In this document: in pieces, positions 8,285-17,800 of the stretch | How the letters are laid out: the number at the start of each line of letters is the position of its first letter | How positions within the stretch are numbered: position 1 is the stretch's first letter | DNA from: Burkholderia sp. SRS-W-2-2016 | Lineage (GTDB): Bacteria > Pseudomonadota > Gammaproteobacteria > Burkholderiales > Burkholderiaceae | Direction of reading: 5' to 3' | Assembly (NCBI RefSeq): GCF_001931485.1 | Contig: NZ_MSDV01000060.1 | Coordinates: forward strand, 1 to 64,000 | Length of the DNA stretch: 64,000 nucleotides | Made by a program: the position numbers and the translations under genes | The notes under the pieces: model-generated | Told to the model about the DNA's origin: nothing | The model's input: only the letters and a program-made list of their open reading frames with translations | The model's database searches: none

Positions 8285-10300
8285 ATGTTCGGAAAACTAA
8301 CGCTCGATGCGATCCCGTATCACGAGCCAATCATCGTAACGGCGGGCGCGGGGATGATCCTCGCCGCGCTGGCCGTGCTCGGCGCCATCACGTACTTCGG
8401 TAAGTGGCGCTACTTGTGGACCGAATGGCTGACCTCGGTCGACCACAAGAAGATTGGCGTGATGTACATCGTCATTGCTTTCATCATGCTGCTGCGCGGC
8501 TTCGCCGACGCGATCATGATGCGTATGCAACTGGCGCTGTCGTACCTGTCGCCCGGCTTCCTGCCGCCGCATCACTACGACCAGATCTTCACCGCGCACG
8601 GCGTCATCATGATTTTCTTCATGGCGATGGCGTTCATGGTCGGTCTGATGAACCTGATCGTGCCGCTGCAGATCGGCGCGCGCGACGTCGCGTTCCCGTT
8701 CATCAACTCGCTGAGCTTCTGGATGACGGCGGTCAGCGCGATCCTGATCAACATTTCGCTGGTGATCGGTGAATTCGCGCAGACCGGCTGGCTTGCGTAT
8801 CCGCCGCTGTCCGAACTGCAGTTCAGCCCCGGTGTCGGTGTCGACTATTACCTGTGGAGCTTGCAGCTCTCCGGTATCGGTACGCTGCTGACCGGTGTGA
8901 ACTTCTTCGTGACCATCGTGAAGATGCGCGCGCCCGGCATGACGTTCATGAAGATGCCGGTGTTCACGTGGACCGCGCTGTGCACGAACGTGCTGATCAT
9001 GGCGTCGTTCCCGATCCTGACCGTCACGCTCGCGCTGCTCGGCCTCGACCGTTACCTCGGCATGCACTTCTTCACGAACGATGCCGGCGGCAACGCGATG
9101 CTGTACCTGAACCTGATCTGGGCATGGGGTCACCCCGAGGTGTACATCCTGATCCTGCCGGCGTTCGGTATTTTCTCGGAAGTCGTCGCGACCTACGCGA
9201 AGAAGCCGCTGTTCGGCTACAAGACGATGGTGTGGGCGACCTGCGCGATCATGGTGCTGTCGTTCCTCGTGTGGCTGCACCACTTCTTCACGATGGGTTC
9301 GGGCGCTGACGTGAATGCGTTCTTCGGTATCGCGACGATGATCATCTCGATCCCGACCGGCGTCAAAGTGTTCAACTGGCTGTTCACGATCTACAAGGGC
9401 CGTCTGCAGTTCACGACGCCGGTTCTGTGGACCATCGGCTTCATCATCACTTTCACGATCGGCGGTATGACCGGCGTGATGATGGCGATCCCGGGCGCGG
9501 ACTTCGTGCTGCACAACAGCCTGTTCCTGATCGCTCACTTCCACAACGTGATTATCGGTGGCGTGCTGTTCGGTTATCTGGCCGGCTTCAACTACTGGTT
9601 CCCGAAGGCGTTCGGCTTCAAGCTGAACGAGAAGCTCGGCAAGGCATCGTTCTGGTTCTGGCAGATCGGCTTCTGGGTTGCGTTCACGCCGCTGTACGTG
9701 CTCGGTTTCATGGGCATGACCCGTCGTCTGAATCACTACGACAATCCGGCATGGCATCCGTGGCTGATGGTCGCCGCGTTCGGCGCGGTGCTGATCGCAA
9801 TCGGTATTGCCTGCCAGCTGCTGCAGCTGGTGGTCAGCATCCGCGATCGCAACCTGAAGGAAAACCGCGACCTCACGGGCGATCCGTGGGACGGTCATAC
9901 GCTGGAATGGGCGACCAGCTCGCCGCCGCCGTCCTATAACTTCGCGCATATCCCGGTGGTGCAATCGCTCGACGCGTTCACCGAAATGAAATCGCGCAAG
10001 GGTCCGCAAGTCGTGCCGCCGTATCGCGACATTCATATGCCGTCGAATACGTCCGCGGGTCTGATCGTGGGTCTGTTCTCGCTGGCGTTCGGTTTTGCGG
10101 CTGTGTGGCACATCTGGTGGCTTGCGATCGTCGGCCTGGTCGGCGCGATCGGCACCGTGATCGTCTACAGCTTCCAGAAGAACGAGGGCTACTACATTCC
10201 GGCCGACACTGTCGCGCTGATCGAAGAGAAACGCAGCGGCGGTGCTGCCGCCAGGACCGGCGCCGGTAACGGTGCGCAGGTCGCGCTGGAGGTTGACTGA
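8285..10300 (+). CDS. cyoB: Cytochrome bo3 ubiquinol oxidase subunit I
   Basis: 671 aa heme-copper oxidase core subunit. Low-spin heme ligand in IFTAHGVIMIFFM; CuB/Tyr motif WAWGHPEVYILILP; CuB His pair VWLHHFFTMG; high-spin and low-spin heme ligands HNSLFLIAHFHNVIIGG. It carries out quinol oxidation, O2 reduction and proton pumping in the inner membrane. Three bases separate it from cyoA, and its stop overlaps the cyoC start (TGATG). Confidence 0.98.
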   Translation: MFGKLTLDAIPYHEPIIVTAGAGMILAALAVLGAITYFGKWRYLWTEWLTSVDHKKIGVMYIVIAFIMLLRGFADAIMMRMQLALSYLSPGFLPPHHYDQIFTAHGVIMIFFMAMAFMVGLMNLIVPLQIGARDVAFPFINSLSFWMTAVSAILINISLVIGEFAQTGWLAYPPLSELQFSPGVGVDYYLWSLQLSGIGTLLTGVNFFVTIVKMRAPGMTFMKMPVFTWTALCTNVLIMASFPILTVTLALLGLDRYLGMHFFTNDAGGNAMLYLNLIWAWGHPEVYILILPAFGIFSEVVATYAKKPLFGYKTMVWATCAIMVLSFLVWLHHFFTMGSGADVNAFFGIATMIISIPTGVKVFNWLFTIYKGRLQFTTPVLWTIGFIITFTIGGMTGVMMAIPGADFVLHNSLFLIAHFHNVIIGGVLFGYLAGFNYWFPKAFGFKLNEKLGKASFWFWQIGFWVAFTPLYVLGFMGMTRRLNHYDNPAWHPWLMVAAFGAVLIAIGIACQLLQLVVSIRDRNLKENRDLTGDPWDGHTLEWATSSPPPSYNFAHIPVVQSLDAFTEMKSRKGPQVVPPYRDIHMPSNTSAGLIVGLFSLAFGFAAVWHIWWLAIVGLVGAIGTVIVYSFQKNEGYYIPADTVALIEEKRSGGAAARTGAGNGAQVALEVD

Positions 10301-10911
10301 TGTTACAGAAGACTATTGCGGTTGAACCGCATCATCATCACGACGCGGACCATCCGCCGTCGCACTCGGTGTTCGGTTTCTGGCTGTACCTGATGACCGA
10401 CTGCATCATCTTCGCGGCGCTGTTCGCAGTGTTCGCGGTGATGAGCCATCAGTTCGCCGGTGGTCCGAGCGGTAAGGATCTGTTCGAGATCCCGGGCGTC
10501 GCGCTGGAAACGGCGATGCTGCTGCTCTCCAGTATCACGTACGGCTTCGCGATGCTCGGCGCGCACAAGAACCGCAAGGGTGCGCTGCTCGGCTGGCTGG
10601 GCGTGACGTTCCTGCTGGGCCTCGCGTTCCTGGTGCTGGAAATGCGCGAGTTCTCGCACATGATCGCCGAAGGCGCGGGTCCGAGCCGTAGCGCGTTCCT
10701 GTCGTCGTTCTTCACGCTGGTCGGCACGCACGGCCTGCACGTGACGTTCGGCCTGATCTGGATGGTGGTGCTGGCCCTGCAGGTGATGCGTCATCGCGAT
10801 CTGACCGAGCGCGACATGATCCGTCTGACGTGCCTGAGCCTTTTCTGGCACTTTCTGGACGTCGTCTGGATCGGCGTTTTCACCTTTGTTTATCTTGCGA
10901 GCGTGATCTAA
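10300..10911 (+). CDS. cyoC: Cytochrome bo3 ubiquinol oxidase subunit III
   Basis: 203 aa, five-helix subunit III. Motifs VFGFWLYLMTDCIIFAALFA, THGLHVTFGLIWM and FWHFLDVVWIGVFTFVYL are diagnostic of CyoC. The N-terminus has a histidine-rich stretch (EPHHHHDADHPPSH). Its start overlaps the cyoB stop by one base. Confidence 0.97.
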   Translation: MLQKTIAVEPHHHHDADHPPSHSVFGFWLYLMTDCIIFAALFAVFAVMSHQFAGGPSGKDLFEIPGVALETAMLLLSSITYGFAMLGAHKNRKGALLGWLGVTFLLGLAFLVLEMREFSHMIAEGAGPSRSAFLSSFFTLVGTHGLHVTFGLIWMVVLALQVMRHRDLTERDMIRLTCLSLFWHFLDVVWIGVFTFVYLASVI

Positions 10912-11253
10912 ATGGACCATAGCCATAGCGCCCACGGCGCGCACTCGGAAGGAGGCCACGGCAGCTTCGGCAGCTATATGGCCGGTTTCGTGCTGTCGGT
11001 GATTCTGACCGTCGCGGCCTTCGCGATCGTGATGACCGGCACGCTGACGGGCTCGAACGCGCTGTTCGCGATCGCCGGTCTCGCCTTCGTGCAGATCATC
11101 GTGCATCTGGTGTTCTTCCTGCACATGAACACGTCGTCGTCGCAGCGCTGGAACGTGACCGCGTTTGCGTTCACCGCGCTGACCGCGCTGATCGTGATCG
11201 GCGGGACGTTGTGGGTCATGCACAACGTCAGCATGCATATGATGTCGCGATAA
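10912..11253 (+). CDS. cyoD: Cytochrome bo3 ubiquinol oxidase subunit IV
   Basis: 113 aa with three transmembrane helices (GFVLSVILTVAAFAIVM, LFAIAGLAFVQIIVHLVFFLH, FTALTALIVIGGTLWVM), matching the CyoD family. It starts directly after the cyoC stop. No cyoE (heme O synthase) follows, because a strong terminator closes the operon, so heme O must be made from elsewhere in the genome. Confidence 0.96.
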   Translation: MDHSHSAHGAHSEGGHGSFGSYMAGFVLSVILTVAAFAIVMTGTLTGSNALFAIAGLAFVQIIVHLVFFLHMNTSSSQRWNVTAFAFTALTALIVIGGTLWVMHNVSMHMMSR

Positions 11254-11289
11254 GACTCGAGCGCGTTAGCGTTTCAGTCTGAAAGAAAA

Positions 11290-11324
11290 AGCCCCGCAAG
11301 GACTTGGTCCTTGCGGGGCTTTTT
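11290..11324 (+). terminator. Rho-independent terminator of cyoABCD
   Basis: Perfect 14-bp stem AGCCCCGCAAGGAC (11290-11303)/GTCCTTGCGGGGCT (11307-11320), 3-nt loop, then TTTT. Preceded by an A run, so it can also work on the opposite strand. Confidence 0.95.
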
Positions 11325-11488
11325 GTATTTGGGGCGGGGCTGGTGGTGCGCGGGTTGCAAGCGTTCGTGCAGAGCGTGGCATTGTCGGTTCACTGCGACG
11401 CGTGAAGGGGCAGGGAGGCCGGCAACGCGGCTACACTGACGCCAATGAAATCTGGGCCGCCGGATGCTGATACAAGGAGGACTTTCCG

Positions 11489-11839
11489 ATGAATGCTCTG
11501 CTCGACTGGTTCGCGGCGGCGAGGTGGCGCATGTCCCTGTCTCACTGCCTCGAGGGATTGCTGGTTCAGGTGCCGATCGGGCTATTGCTGAACTTTCGGA
11601 TTGGCGCGCTGGCCGTGATCGTCTGGTACTGGTCGAGAAAGAAGCTCGAGTGCGAGTTCGAAACCCTGGGTGCCGAGGAGTCGCTCGCTTTCGAATCGCA
11701 TGCCTATACCTGGTCGATCGGGTGGCTGCCGTGGCAATGGGATGCTTACAAGGTATTGGACGTAGTGCTGCCGGCGTTGTCCGCGACGTTGATCGCAATG
11801 GTCATGCGTGATTACAAAGGGTTACTGCCGGTATTTTAG
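11489..11839 (+). CDS. Small unknown inner-membrane protein
   Basis: 116 aa, family not recognised. The start has a near-perfect AAGGAGGA eight bases upstream, which makes it a credible gene. Two hydrophobic segments are visible: LEGLLVQVPIGLLLNF with GALAVIVWYW (residues ~23-48), followed by a basic-acidic SRKKLECEFE, and VLDVVLPALSATLIAMVM (~87-104). Between them is a Trp-rich stretch, YTWSIGWLPWQWDAY. It is alone between the cyo terminator and the capsule leader. A phage-derived membrane protein is one possibility, but no phage genes are near. Confidence 0.7.
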   Translation: MNALLDWFAAARWRMSLSHCLEGLLVQVPIGLLLNFRIGALAVIVWYWSRKKLECEFETLGAEESLAFESHAYTWSIGWLPWQWDAYKVLDVVLPALSATLIAMVMRDYKGLLPVF

Positions 11840-12567
11840 CGGCCATCCCTGTTGGTGATTTGAGCAAGGGACTCGCGAACAAAAGCGACTCGTGAAAGCA
11901 CGGTGTATTGCGCGTGCGAGTCAGTGTGACCGCTATATTCATTGTCAAATCCGGATCGATCGCGCTGCTGTAGATGAACAACAATATCAGCCATTACTTC
12001 GACGTTAATTCGTTGCGGCTCTGCCAGATAATTAAATGATTTGCAATAGAAAAGGGCGGAAAAGGAGATAGGGAATTGAAAGTGTAGGCGACCTGCAAGC
12101 GGTGTGTAACCACGAAAACGTTTGTTCGTCACGCAATGCTCGTGATATTTGCTGTAACAGTTGGTAATTGATACCTGTTGCAAAGGCGCGACTTGGGGAA
12201 AAATCCTAAATTGTAATGGCCTGAAAGAATTCTCTTGCGGTATCATTGCGCCCGGCGCGCTACCAGCCTGCCATTTCGTCTCTTTCAGTGTGTCCGCCGG
12301 CCCAGTATTAGTCGGGTTGCGCGGTATTTTTTGCTCCCCCATCTCGATCTGAGATCGTGAAGGAATCGGCGCTGCAAGCGTTAGCTCTGCAGCTTCATCG
12401 CTTTGGCTGGCGCAAAGCGATGCTGGCGGTAGCAGTAGATGTCCTAATCCCGCATGTTTGCGATGTCAATTCGCGCGTTTTAAACAAAGCGTGCTGTTGC
12501 AAAATGAAAACGGATAACTCCATTTACAGATCATGCAAAAACAACATCGCGTGAAATCGAGGGGCCA
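11840..12567 (+). promoter_or_regulatory. Gene-free leader upstream of the capsule locus
   Basis: 728 bases without a gene I can defend, clearly more AT-rich than the flanks. Short open frames on both strands lack a good ribosome-binding site or family resemblance. It contains a small dyad, ATCTC/GAGAT, at 12341-12355 and the ops-like element listed separately. The position suggests the promoter and long 5' UTR of the capsule operon beginning at 12568. No clear sigma-70 promoter was identified. Confidence 0.5.
12425..12432 (+). promoter_or_regulatory. ops-like element (GGCGGTAG)
   Basis: The core GGCGGTAG of the ops element, at which the NusG paralogue RfaH is recruited in long polysaccharide operons of enteric bacteria, occurs here on the coding strand 135 bp before the first capsule gene. 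The next bases, CAGTAG, differ from the enteric CGTGC. An 8-mer can occur by chance, so context is the main support. Confidence 0.4.
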
Positions 12568-13353
12568 GTGAGTACAAATGGGCCGCGTGTAGTCGTTGTC
12601 ACTGGCGCTAGTGCCGGACTCGGGCGCGCGCTGGCCTTAAGTTATAGCGCTCCAGGCATCGCGCTGGGATTAATCGCGCGAAACGCCGAACGTCTGGACG
12701 CGGTCGCCGCGGAGTGTCGCGCGCGCGGCGCTGAAGTCGTGACTGGCTGCGTGGACGTTCGTGATGCGGCCGCACTGCAGGCGTGGATTTTCGAGTTCGA
12801 CGCACAACACCCGATCGACCTGCTGATCGCCAATGCCGGTGTCGCCAGCACGCTGCGCTCAATGGACGACTGGGAAGGCACCGCTCGTACCGCCGAAGTT
12901 GTCAATACCAATCTCTACGGTGCTTTGCATGCGGTGCTGCCTGCCATCGAGCGCATGCGCGCCCGGCAGCGCGGCCAGATTGCAATCGTTAGTTCGCTCG
13001 CCGGCTTGAGAGGGATGGCAATCTCGCCGGCCTACTGCGTGAGCAAAGCCGCGCTCGTGGCGTACTGCGATTCCGTGCGTCCGGTTCTCGCCCGCGACCA
13101 TATCGGCATTTCAGTCGTGATGCCCGGTTTCGTGCGAACCGCGATGAGCGACGTTTTTCCCGGCAACAAGCCGTTCATGTGGAGCGCCGAAAAAGCCGCG
13201 CTGTTCATCAAGACGCGCCTGCATCGGCGCCGCGTGGAAATTGCGTTTCCGTTCAGTTTGACCCTCGGTCTCAAGTTGCTGCGTTTGTTGCCCGCGACCG
13301 TCGCGGACGCAATCCTTGGTTTCCTGTTTCAGATCCCTCGTCGGAATATGTGA
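12568..13353 (+). CDS. Short-chain dehydrogenase/reductase of the capsule lipid block (WcbP-like)
   Basis: 261 aa classical SDR. NADP-binding motif TGASAGLGRALALSY near the N-terminus, NAG motif (IANAG), catalytic Ser in IVSSLAG, and YxxxK as Tyr156/Lys160 (PAYCVSKAALV). The N-terminal pattern resembles 3-ketosphinganine-reductase-like and DltE-like SDRs. The C-terminal tail is hydrophobic (SLTLGLKLLRLLPATVADAILGF), suggesting membrane association. GTG start with GAGGGG upstream. First gene of the block. With the alpha-oxoamine-synthase-like enzyme at 23537, a keto-reduction in lipid synthesis is a reasonable inference. WcbP is named by analogy with B. pseudomallei. Confidence 0.85.
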   Translation: MSTNGPRVVVVTGASAGLGRALALSYSAPGIALGLIARNAERLDAVAAECRARGAEVVTGCVDVRDAAALQAWIFEFDAQHPIDLLIANAGVASTLRSMDDWEGTARTAEVVNTNLYGALHAVLPAIERMRARQRGQIAIVSSLAGLRGMAISPAYCVSKAALVAYCDSVRPVLARDHIGISVVMPGFVRTAMSDVFPGNKPFMWSAEKAALFIKTRLHRRRVEIAFPFSLTLGLKLLRLLPATVADAILGFLFQIPRRNM

Positions 13354-13354
13354 A

Positions 13355-14887
13355 GTGCTGCCCGGTTTGACAATCGCGGCCGCGCTGGTCGCATGCTCCT
13401 TTGCCGTCGAGGCGATCTCCGTCACGAGATCGTCGCTGCGTCGGCCGCCCGTTGCACTGATGTTGCATCTGGTGGCGCTCGCCGTCGTGACGGCGGGGTG
13501 CATCGCGCTGACGGGCCGGCCGTTATTTTCGACGGGCGTCGTGCTCGTGCTGATTGGAGTGCTCGCCGTCGTCGGCAATGCCAAATATGCGTCACTGCGC
13601 GAACCGCTGGTCTTCAGCGACCTGAGTCTCTTCAGCCAGGTTTTCTCGCACCCGCGTCTGTATTTGCCGTTTCTCGGTTTCGGAAAACTCGTCCTCGTAC
13701 TCGCCGGCATTGCCGCCGCGGTTGGCGCGTTCATTGCCGAACCACCCACGGTACTCGCGCACCGAGGTGTCGCGGCCGTCGTTGCGTTGATCTGTCTGCC
13801 GGTGTGCATCGCGCTGGCGCGGCGCCTGCCGCTCACGCTGCAGCCTTTTGCGGATCAAGTCCGGTTCGGTTTCTTCGCTGCGTTCACGGCTTATCTGGTC
13901 AACGGTTTGAGCCGCGCGCAACGGCACGCGTTTGCTCGCGCGGCGGCTGCCGGCCCGTTTTCGTCGGGTCGTCCGGACGTTCAGCCGGACGTCATCGTGA
14001 TTCAGAGCGAGTCGTATTTCGACGCTCGCCGGCTCGGCGGAGGTGTGTGCGGCGCGCCTTATACGCATTTCGATCGCGCACGGCGCGAGTCGTTCGAGCA
14101 GGGCGAGCTGGCGGTGCCGGCCTGGGGTGCCAATACGATGCGCAGCGAATTCGCGATGCTCACCGGCCTGACGTCCGCCGCGCTCGGTTACGCGCGCTTT
14201 TATCCGTATATGTTCGTGCGCCGGGCGTGCGCGTCGCTGGCGGGTTATTTCAGCCGCGGCGGCTATCGGACGGTGGCGGTGCACCCGTACTACGCGAACT
14301 TCTTCGGCCGTCGCCGCGCGTTCGCGCACATGCATTTCGACCGCTTTCTGGACATCGCGGACTTCGACGCCGCGGCTCGCGTGGGGCCCTACGTCGGCGA
14401 TCTGGCGGTGGCGGACAAACTCATCGCTCTCCTGCAAACCCGTGATGACAAACCGCTGTTCGCGTTCGCGATCACGATGGAGAATCACGGGCCTTTGCAT
14501 CTGGAGACGGTGTCCCACGGCGAAGCCGCGACGCGGCACACGCTGGGAGACGACGCGCGCTGGCACGATCTGACCGCGTATCTGCGGCACGTGGAAAACG
14601 CGGACGCGATGATCGGCAAGTTGACCGCTTATCTGCGCGAGCGCAAGCGGCCGACCGTCCTGTGTTTTTATGGTGATCACGTTCCTGCCATGTCTTCCGT
14701 ATTCGACGCGCTCGAAACGGAACCGACGCGCAGCGACTACTTTATTTGGCGCAATTTCGGCAGCGACATCGGCACGCGCCGGGATGTGAGCGTCGAGACT
14801 CTCGGTTCCACGATACAGCGCGCGATGACGCCCGCGGAACGTGTCGGAACCGATTCGCGAAACAAGTTGCAGCAGATGCCGGCATGA
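13355..14887 (+). CDS. wcbQ: LtaS-like membrane phosphotransferase/sulfatase-fold enzyme (WcbQ-like)
   Basis: 510 aa. Several N-terminal membrane helices (IAAALVACSFAVEAI, LHLVALAVVTAGCIAL, VVLVLIGVLAVVG, LVLVLAGIAAAVGAFIA) precede an extracytoplasmic alkaline-phosphatase-superfamily domain. The lipoteichoic-acid-synthase-type metal and nucleophile residues can be seen: Glu219 (VIQSESYFDAR), Thr261 (GANTMRSEFAMLTG), His378 (MENHGP) and Asp441/His442 (FYGDHVPAM). Expected chemistry is transfer of a phospho-alcohol headgroup outside the membrane. GTG at 13355, one base after the SDR stop, was chosen over the longer frame at 13316. The stop overlaps the synthase start (ATGA). The symbol is by analogy with the B. 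pseudomallei capsule locus. Confidence 0.82.
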   Translation: MLPGLTIAAALVACSFAVEAISVTRSSLRRPPVALMLHLVALAVVTAGCIALTGRPLFSTGVVLVLIGVLAVVGNAKYASLREPLVFSDLSLFSQVFSHPRLYLPFLGFGKLVLVLAGIAAAVGAFIAEPPTVLAHRGVAAVVALICLPVCIALARRLPLTLQPFADQVRFGFFAAFTAYLVNGLSRAQRHAFARAAAAGPFSSGRPDVQPDVIVIQSESYFDARRLGGGVCGAPYTHFDRARRESFEQGELAVPAWGANTMRSEFAMLTGLTSAALGYARFYPYMFVRRACASLAGYFSRGGYRTVAVHPYYANFFGRRRAFAHMHFDRFLDIADFDAAARVGPYVGDLAVADKLIALLQTRDDKPLFAFAITMENHGPLHLETVSHGEAATRHTLGDDARWHDLTAYLRHVENADAMIGKLTAYLRERKRPTVLCFYGDHVPAMSSVFDALETEPTRSDYFIWRNFGSDIGTRRDVSVETLGSTIQRAMTPAERVGTDSRNKLQQMPA

Positions 14888-17800
14888 TGATTGAAAAAAA
14901 AATTGCGATTATTGGGATAGCGTGTCGCTTTCCCGGCGGAGTGACTGGGCCTGAAGACTTCTGGCAACTGCTGTGCGATGAGCGCGACGCAGTGACCGCC
15001 GTGCCTGCCGATCGATTCGGCACGGCGTTCTACCAGCATCCGTCCAAAAAGGAAGCGGGCAAGAGCTACACGTTCTCGGCGGGCGTGCTCGATAACGTGG
15101 CCGGCTTCGATGCCGCGTTTTTCGGCGTGTCGCCGCGCGAGGCAAACCAGATGGATCCGCAGCAGCGTCTGCTGCTCGAACTCGCATGGGAAGCGTTCGA
15201 GGACGCCGGTGTGCGTCCGGCGGAGATGCGCGGGCGCGACTGCGGCGTGTTCGTCGGCGCCGCGGCGATGGACTACGGCAACCGCAGCATGGACGATCTG
15301 AACTGGATCGATGCGTACTCGGCGACGGGCAACACGCTCAGCATCGCGTCGAATCGCGTGTCCTATCTGTTCGATCTGCGCGGGCCGAGCATGTCGGTGG
15401 ACACCGCCTGCTCGTCGTCGATCGTCGCGCTGCATCAGGCCGTGCAGGCATTGCAGTCGGGCGAGACCGAAATGGCGCTCGCGGGCGGTGTCAATCTGCT
15501 GCTGCACCCGTTTGGTTTCGTGAGTTTTTCGAAGGCGTCGATGCTGTCGCCGCGCGGCCGCTGCCGTGCATTCGATGCAACCGGCGACGGCTATGTGCGC
15601 GCCGAAGGCGGTGCGTTCGTACTGCTCAAACCGCTCGAGCGCGCGCTCGCGGACGGCGACACGATTCACGCGGTGATCGCCGGCTCAGGCGTTAATTCAA
15701 ACGGCCATTCGCATGGCGGCATCAGCGTGCCGACGACGGCGATGCAAGCCGACCTGCTGCGCTCGGTGTATCGCCGCGCGGGCGTCGATCCGCGCTCGCT
15801 CGCCTATCTGGAAGCGCACGGCACGGGTACCGCTGTCGGCGACCCGATCGAGGCGCGCGCGCTGATCGAAGCGGTCTCGGGCGCTCGCCCGGCCGACGAT
15901 CCGTTGCTGATCGGCTCGGTCAAGACCAACCTCGGACACCTCGAAACCGCGTCGGGCATGGCCGGCCTGCTGAAGGCGATTCTGTGCCTGAAGCATGGCG
16001 CGGTGCCGCGCTCGCTGCATTTCGAAAAGCCGAACCCCGCGATCGATTTCGAAGGCGGCCGCCTGCGCGTGGTCGACCGATTCACGCCGCTCGCGCGCCG
16101 CGACGGCGCGCCGCTCACGATCGGCGTCAACTCGTTCGGCTTCGGCGGCACCAATGCTCACGTCGTGCTCGCCGAGGCGGGGGGCGTGTCCGCGCCCATC
16201 GCGCCTGCCGCACCTGCCGTGCCTGCCACGCCTGCCACGGCCAGCGCGCCGGAGGCGGACGCGGAGGCGGACGCGAATGCGCCGCTGGCGCCGCTCGTCC
16301 TCACCGCGCGCTCGCCGGCTGCGCTTGCCGCACTCGCCGCGCGCTACCTCGCGCGCCTGCAGGGCGGCGCCGATTGGGCCGCGCTCGCGGCCGGCGCCGC
16401 GCGTCGCCGCGAATGGCACGAGCAGCGCGCGGTCATCGCACCGCCGGATCTCGAAGCGGGCCGCGACGCGCTGCGGATGCTTGCGGACTCGTCCGCGCAG
16501 GCGCTGCCGGCTTACGTCGCCCAAGGCCAGGCGGTGGCGGCGTCCAGCAAGGTCGCGTTCGTCTATGCGGGCAACGGCTGTCAGTGGGCCGGCATGGGCA
16601 AGCAGCTCTATGCGGAAGACGCGGGATTTCGCGCGGCGCTCGACGAAGTCGACGCGCTGTGGTGCGCCGACGGCAGCGACTCGCTGGTCGACGTGCTGCG
16701 CGCGGGCGCGAGCGCCGAATGGCTCGCGGCGACGGAAAACGCGCAGCCGCTGCTGTTCGCGATCCAGGTCGGCATTACGCGCGCACTCGAAGCGCGCGGT
16801 ATCGATTGCGATGCGGCGGTCGGCCATAGCGTCGGCGAAATCGCGGCCGCGTGGGCCGCCGGTGCGCTGACGCTCGCCGAGGCGGTGCGCGTGATCCGCA
16901 TTCGCAGCGGCGCGCAGGGTCTGACGCGCGGCACCGGCAAGATGGCGGCGGTGGGCGTTGGCGAAGCCGACGCGCGCGATCTGATCGCCCGTCTCGGTCT
17001 CACGCAGACGGTCGAACTGGCCGGCACCAACAGCCCGGAAGCGGTCACGCTGGCCGGCTCGCCCGAGGGGCTCGAAGCGATCGGCGCGGCGCTCGCCGCG
17101 GACGGCAGCTTCTTCCAGGTGCTCGATCTCGATTACGCGTTCCATAGCAGCCGCATGGACGTGATCGAGCCGGTGGTGCGCGCGGGTCTCGCCGATCTGG
17201 CGCCGCGCGAAGGCACCAGGCGCTATGTGTCGACCGTCACCGGCGACACGCTGTCCGGTACCGCGCTCGACGCCGGTTACTGGTGGCGCAACATCCGCGA
17301 GCCGGTGCGGTTCGGTCAAGCGCTCGCGCGTCTTGCCGACAAGGGCGTGCGGATGTTCATCGAAATCGCACCGCACTCGATCCTGCGCCACTACGTGAAG
17401 CAGACCCTCGCGAGCCGCAATCTCGCGGGAGCGGTCGTGCCGACGCTCAAGCGTCATCACGACAGCGCGCAGATGCTCGCGCATTCGATCCTCGCGGCGG
17501 TCGCGCACGGCGCGCGCGTCGATCTCGACCGCTTCGTGCCGCTCGCGCCGCAGGGCTCGCAGACGACGCTGCCGACCTATCCGTGGCAGCGCGAACGCTA
17601 CTGGCAGACCGCCACCATCGAGGGCTACAACCTCGTGAACCGGCGCGTCGATCATCCGCTGCTCGGCTACCGCCTGCACGAACATGCGTTCGGGTGGGAA
17701 AACCAGCTCGATCCGCAACGCGTGCCGATGCTCGCCGATCACGTCGTCGATGGCGGCGTCGCGTTCCCGGGCGCCGGCTATGTGGAAATGGCGCTGGCCG

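Noticed and set aside
11836..12342. 168-aa minus-strand frame in the capsule leader
   Set aside because: No family features, weak start context and AT-rich non-coding look; it covers most of the leader but coding cannot be supported.
12357..12554. 65-aa plus-strand frame in the capsule leader
   Set aside because: No ribosome-binding site, unusual composition and it covers the ops-like element; treated as leader sequence.
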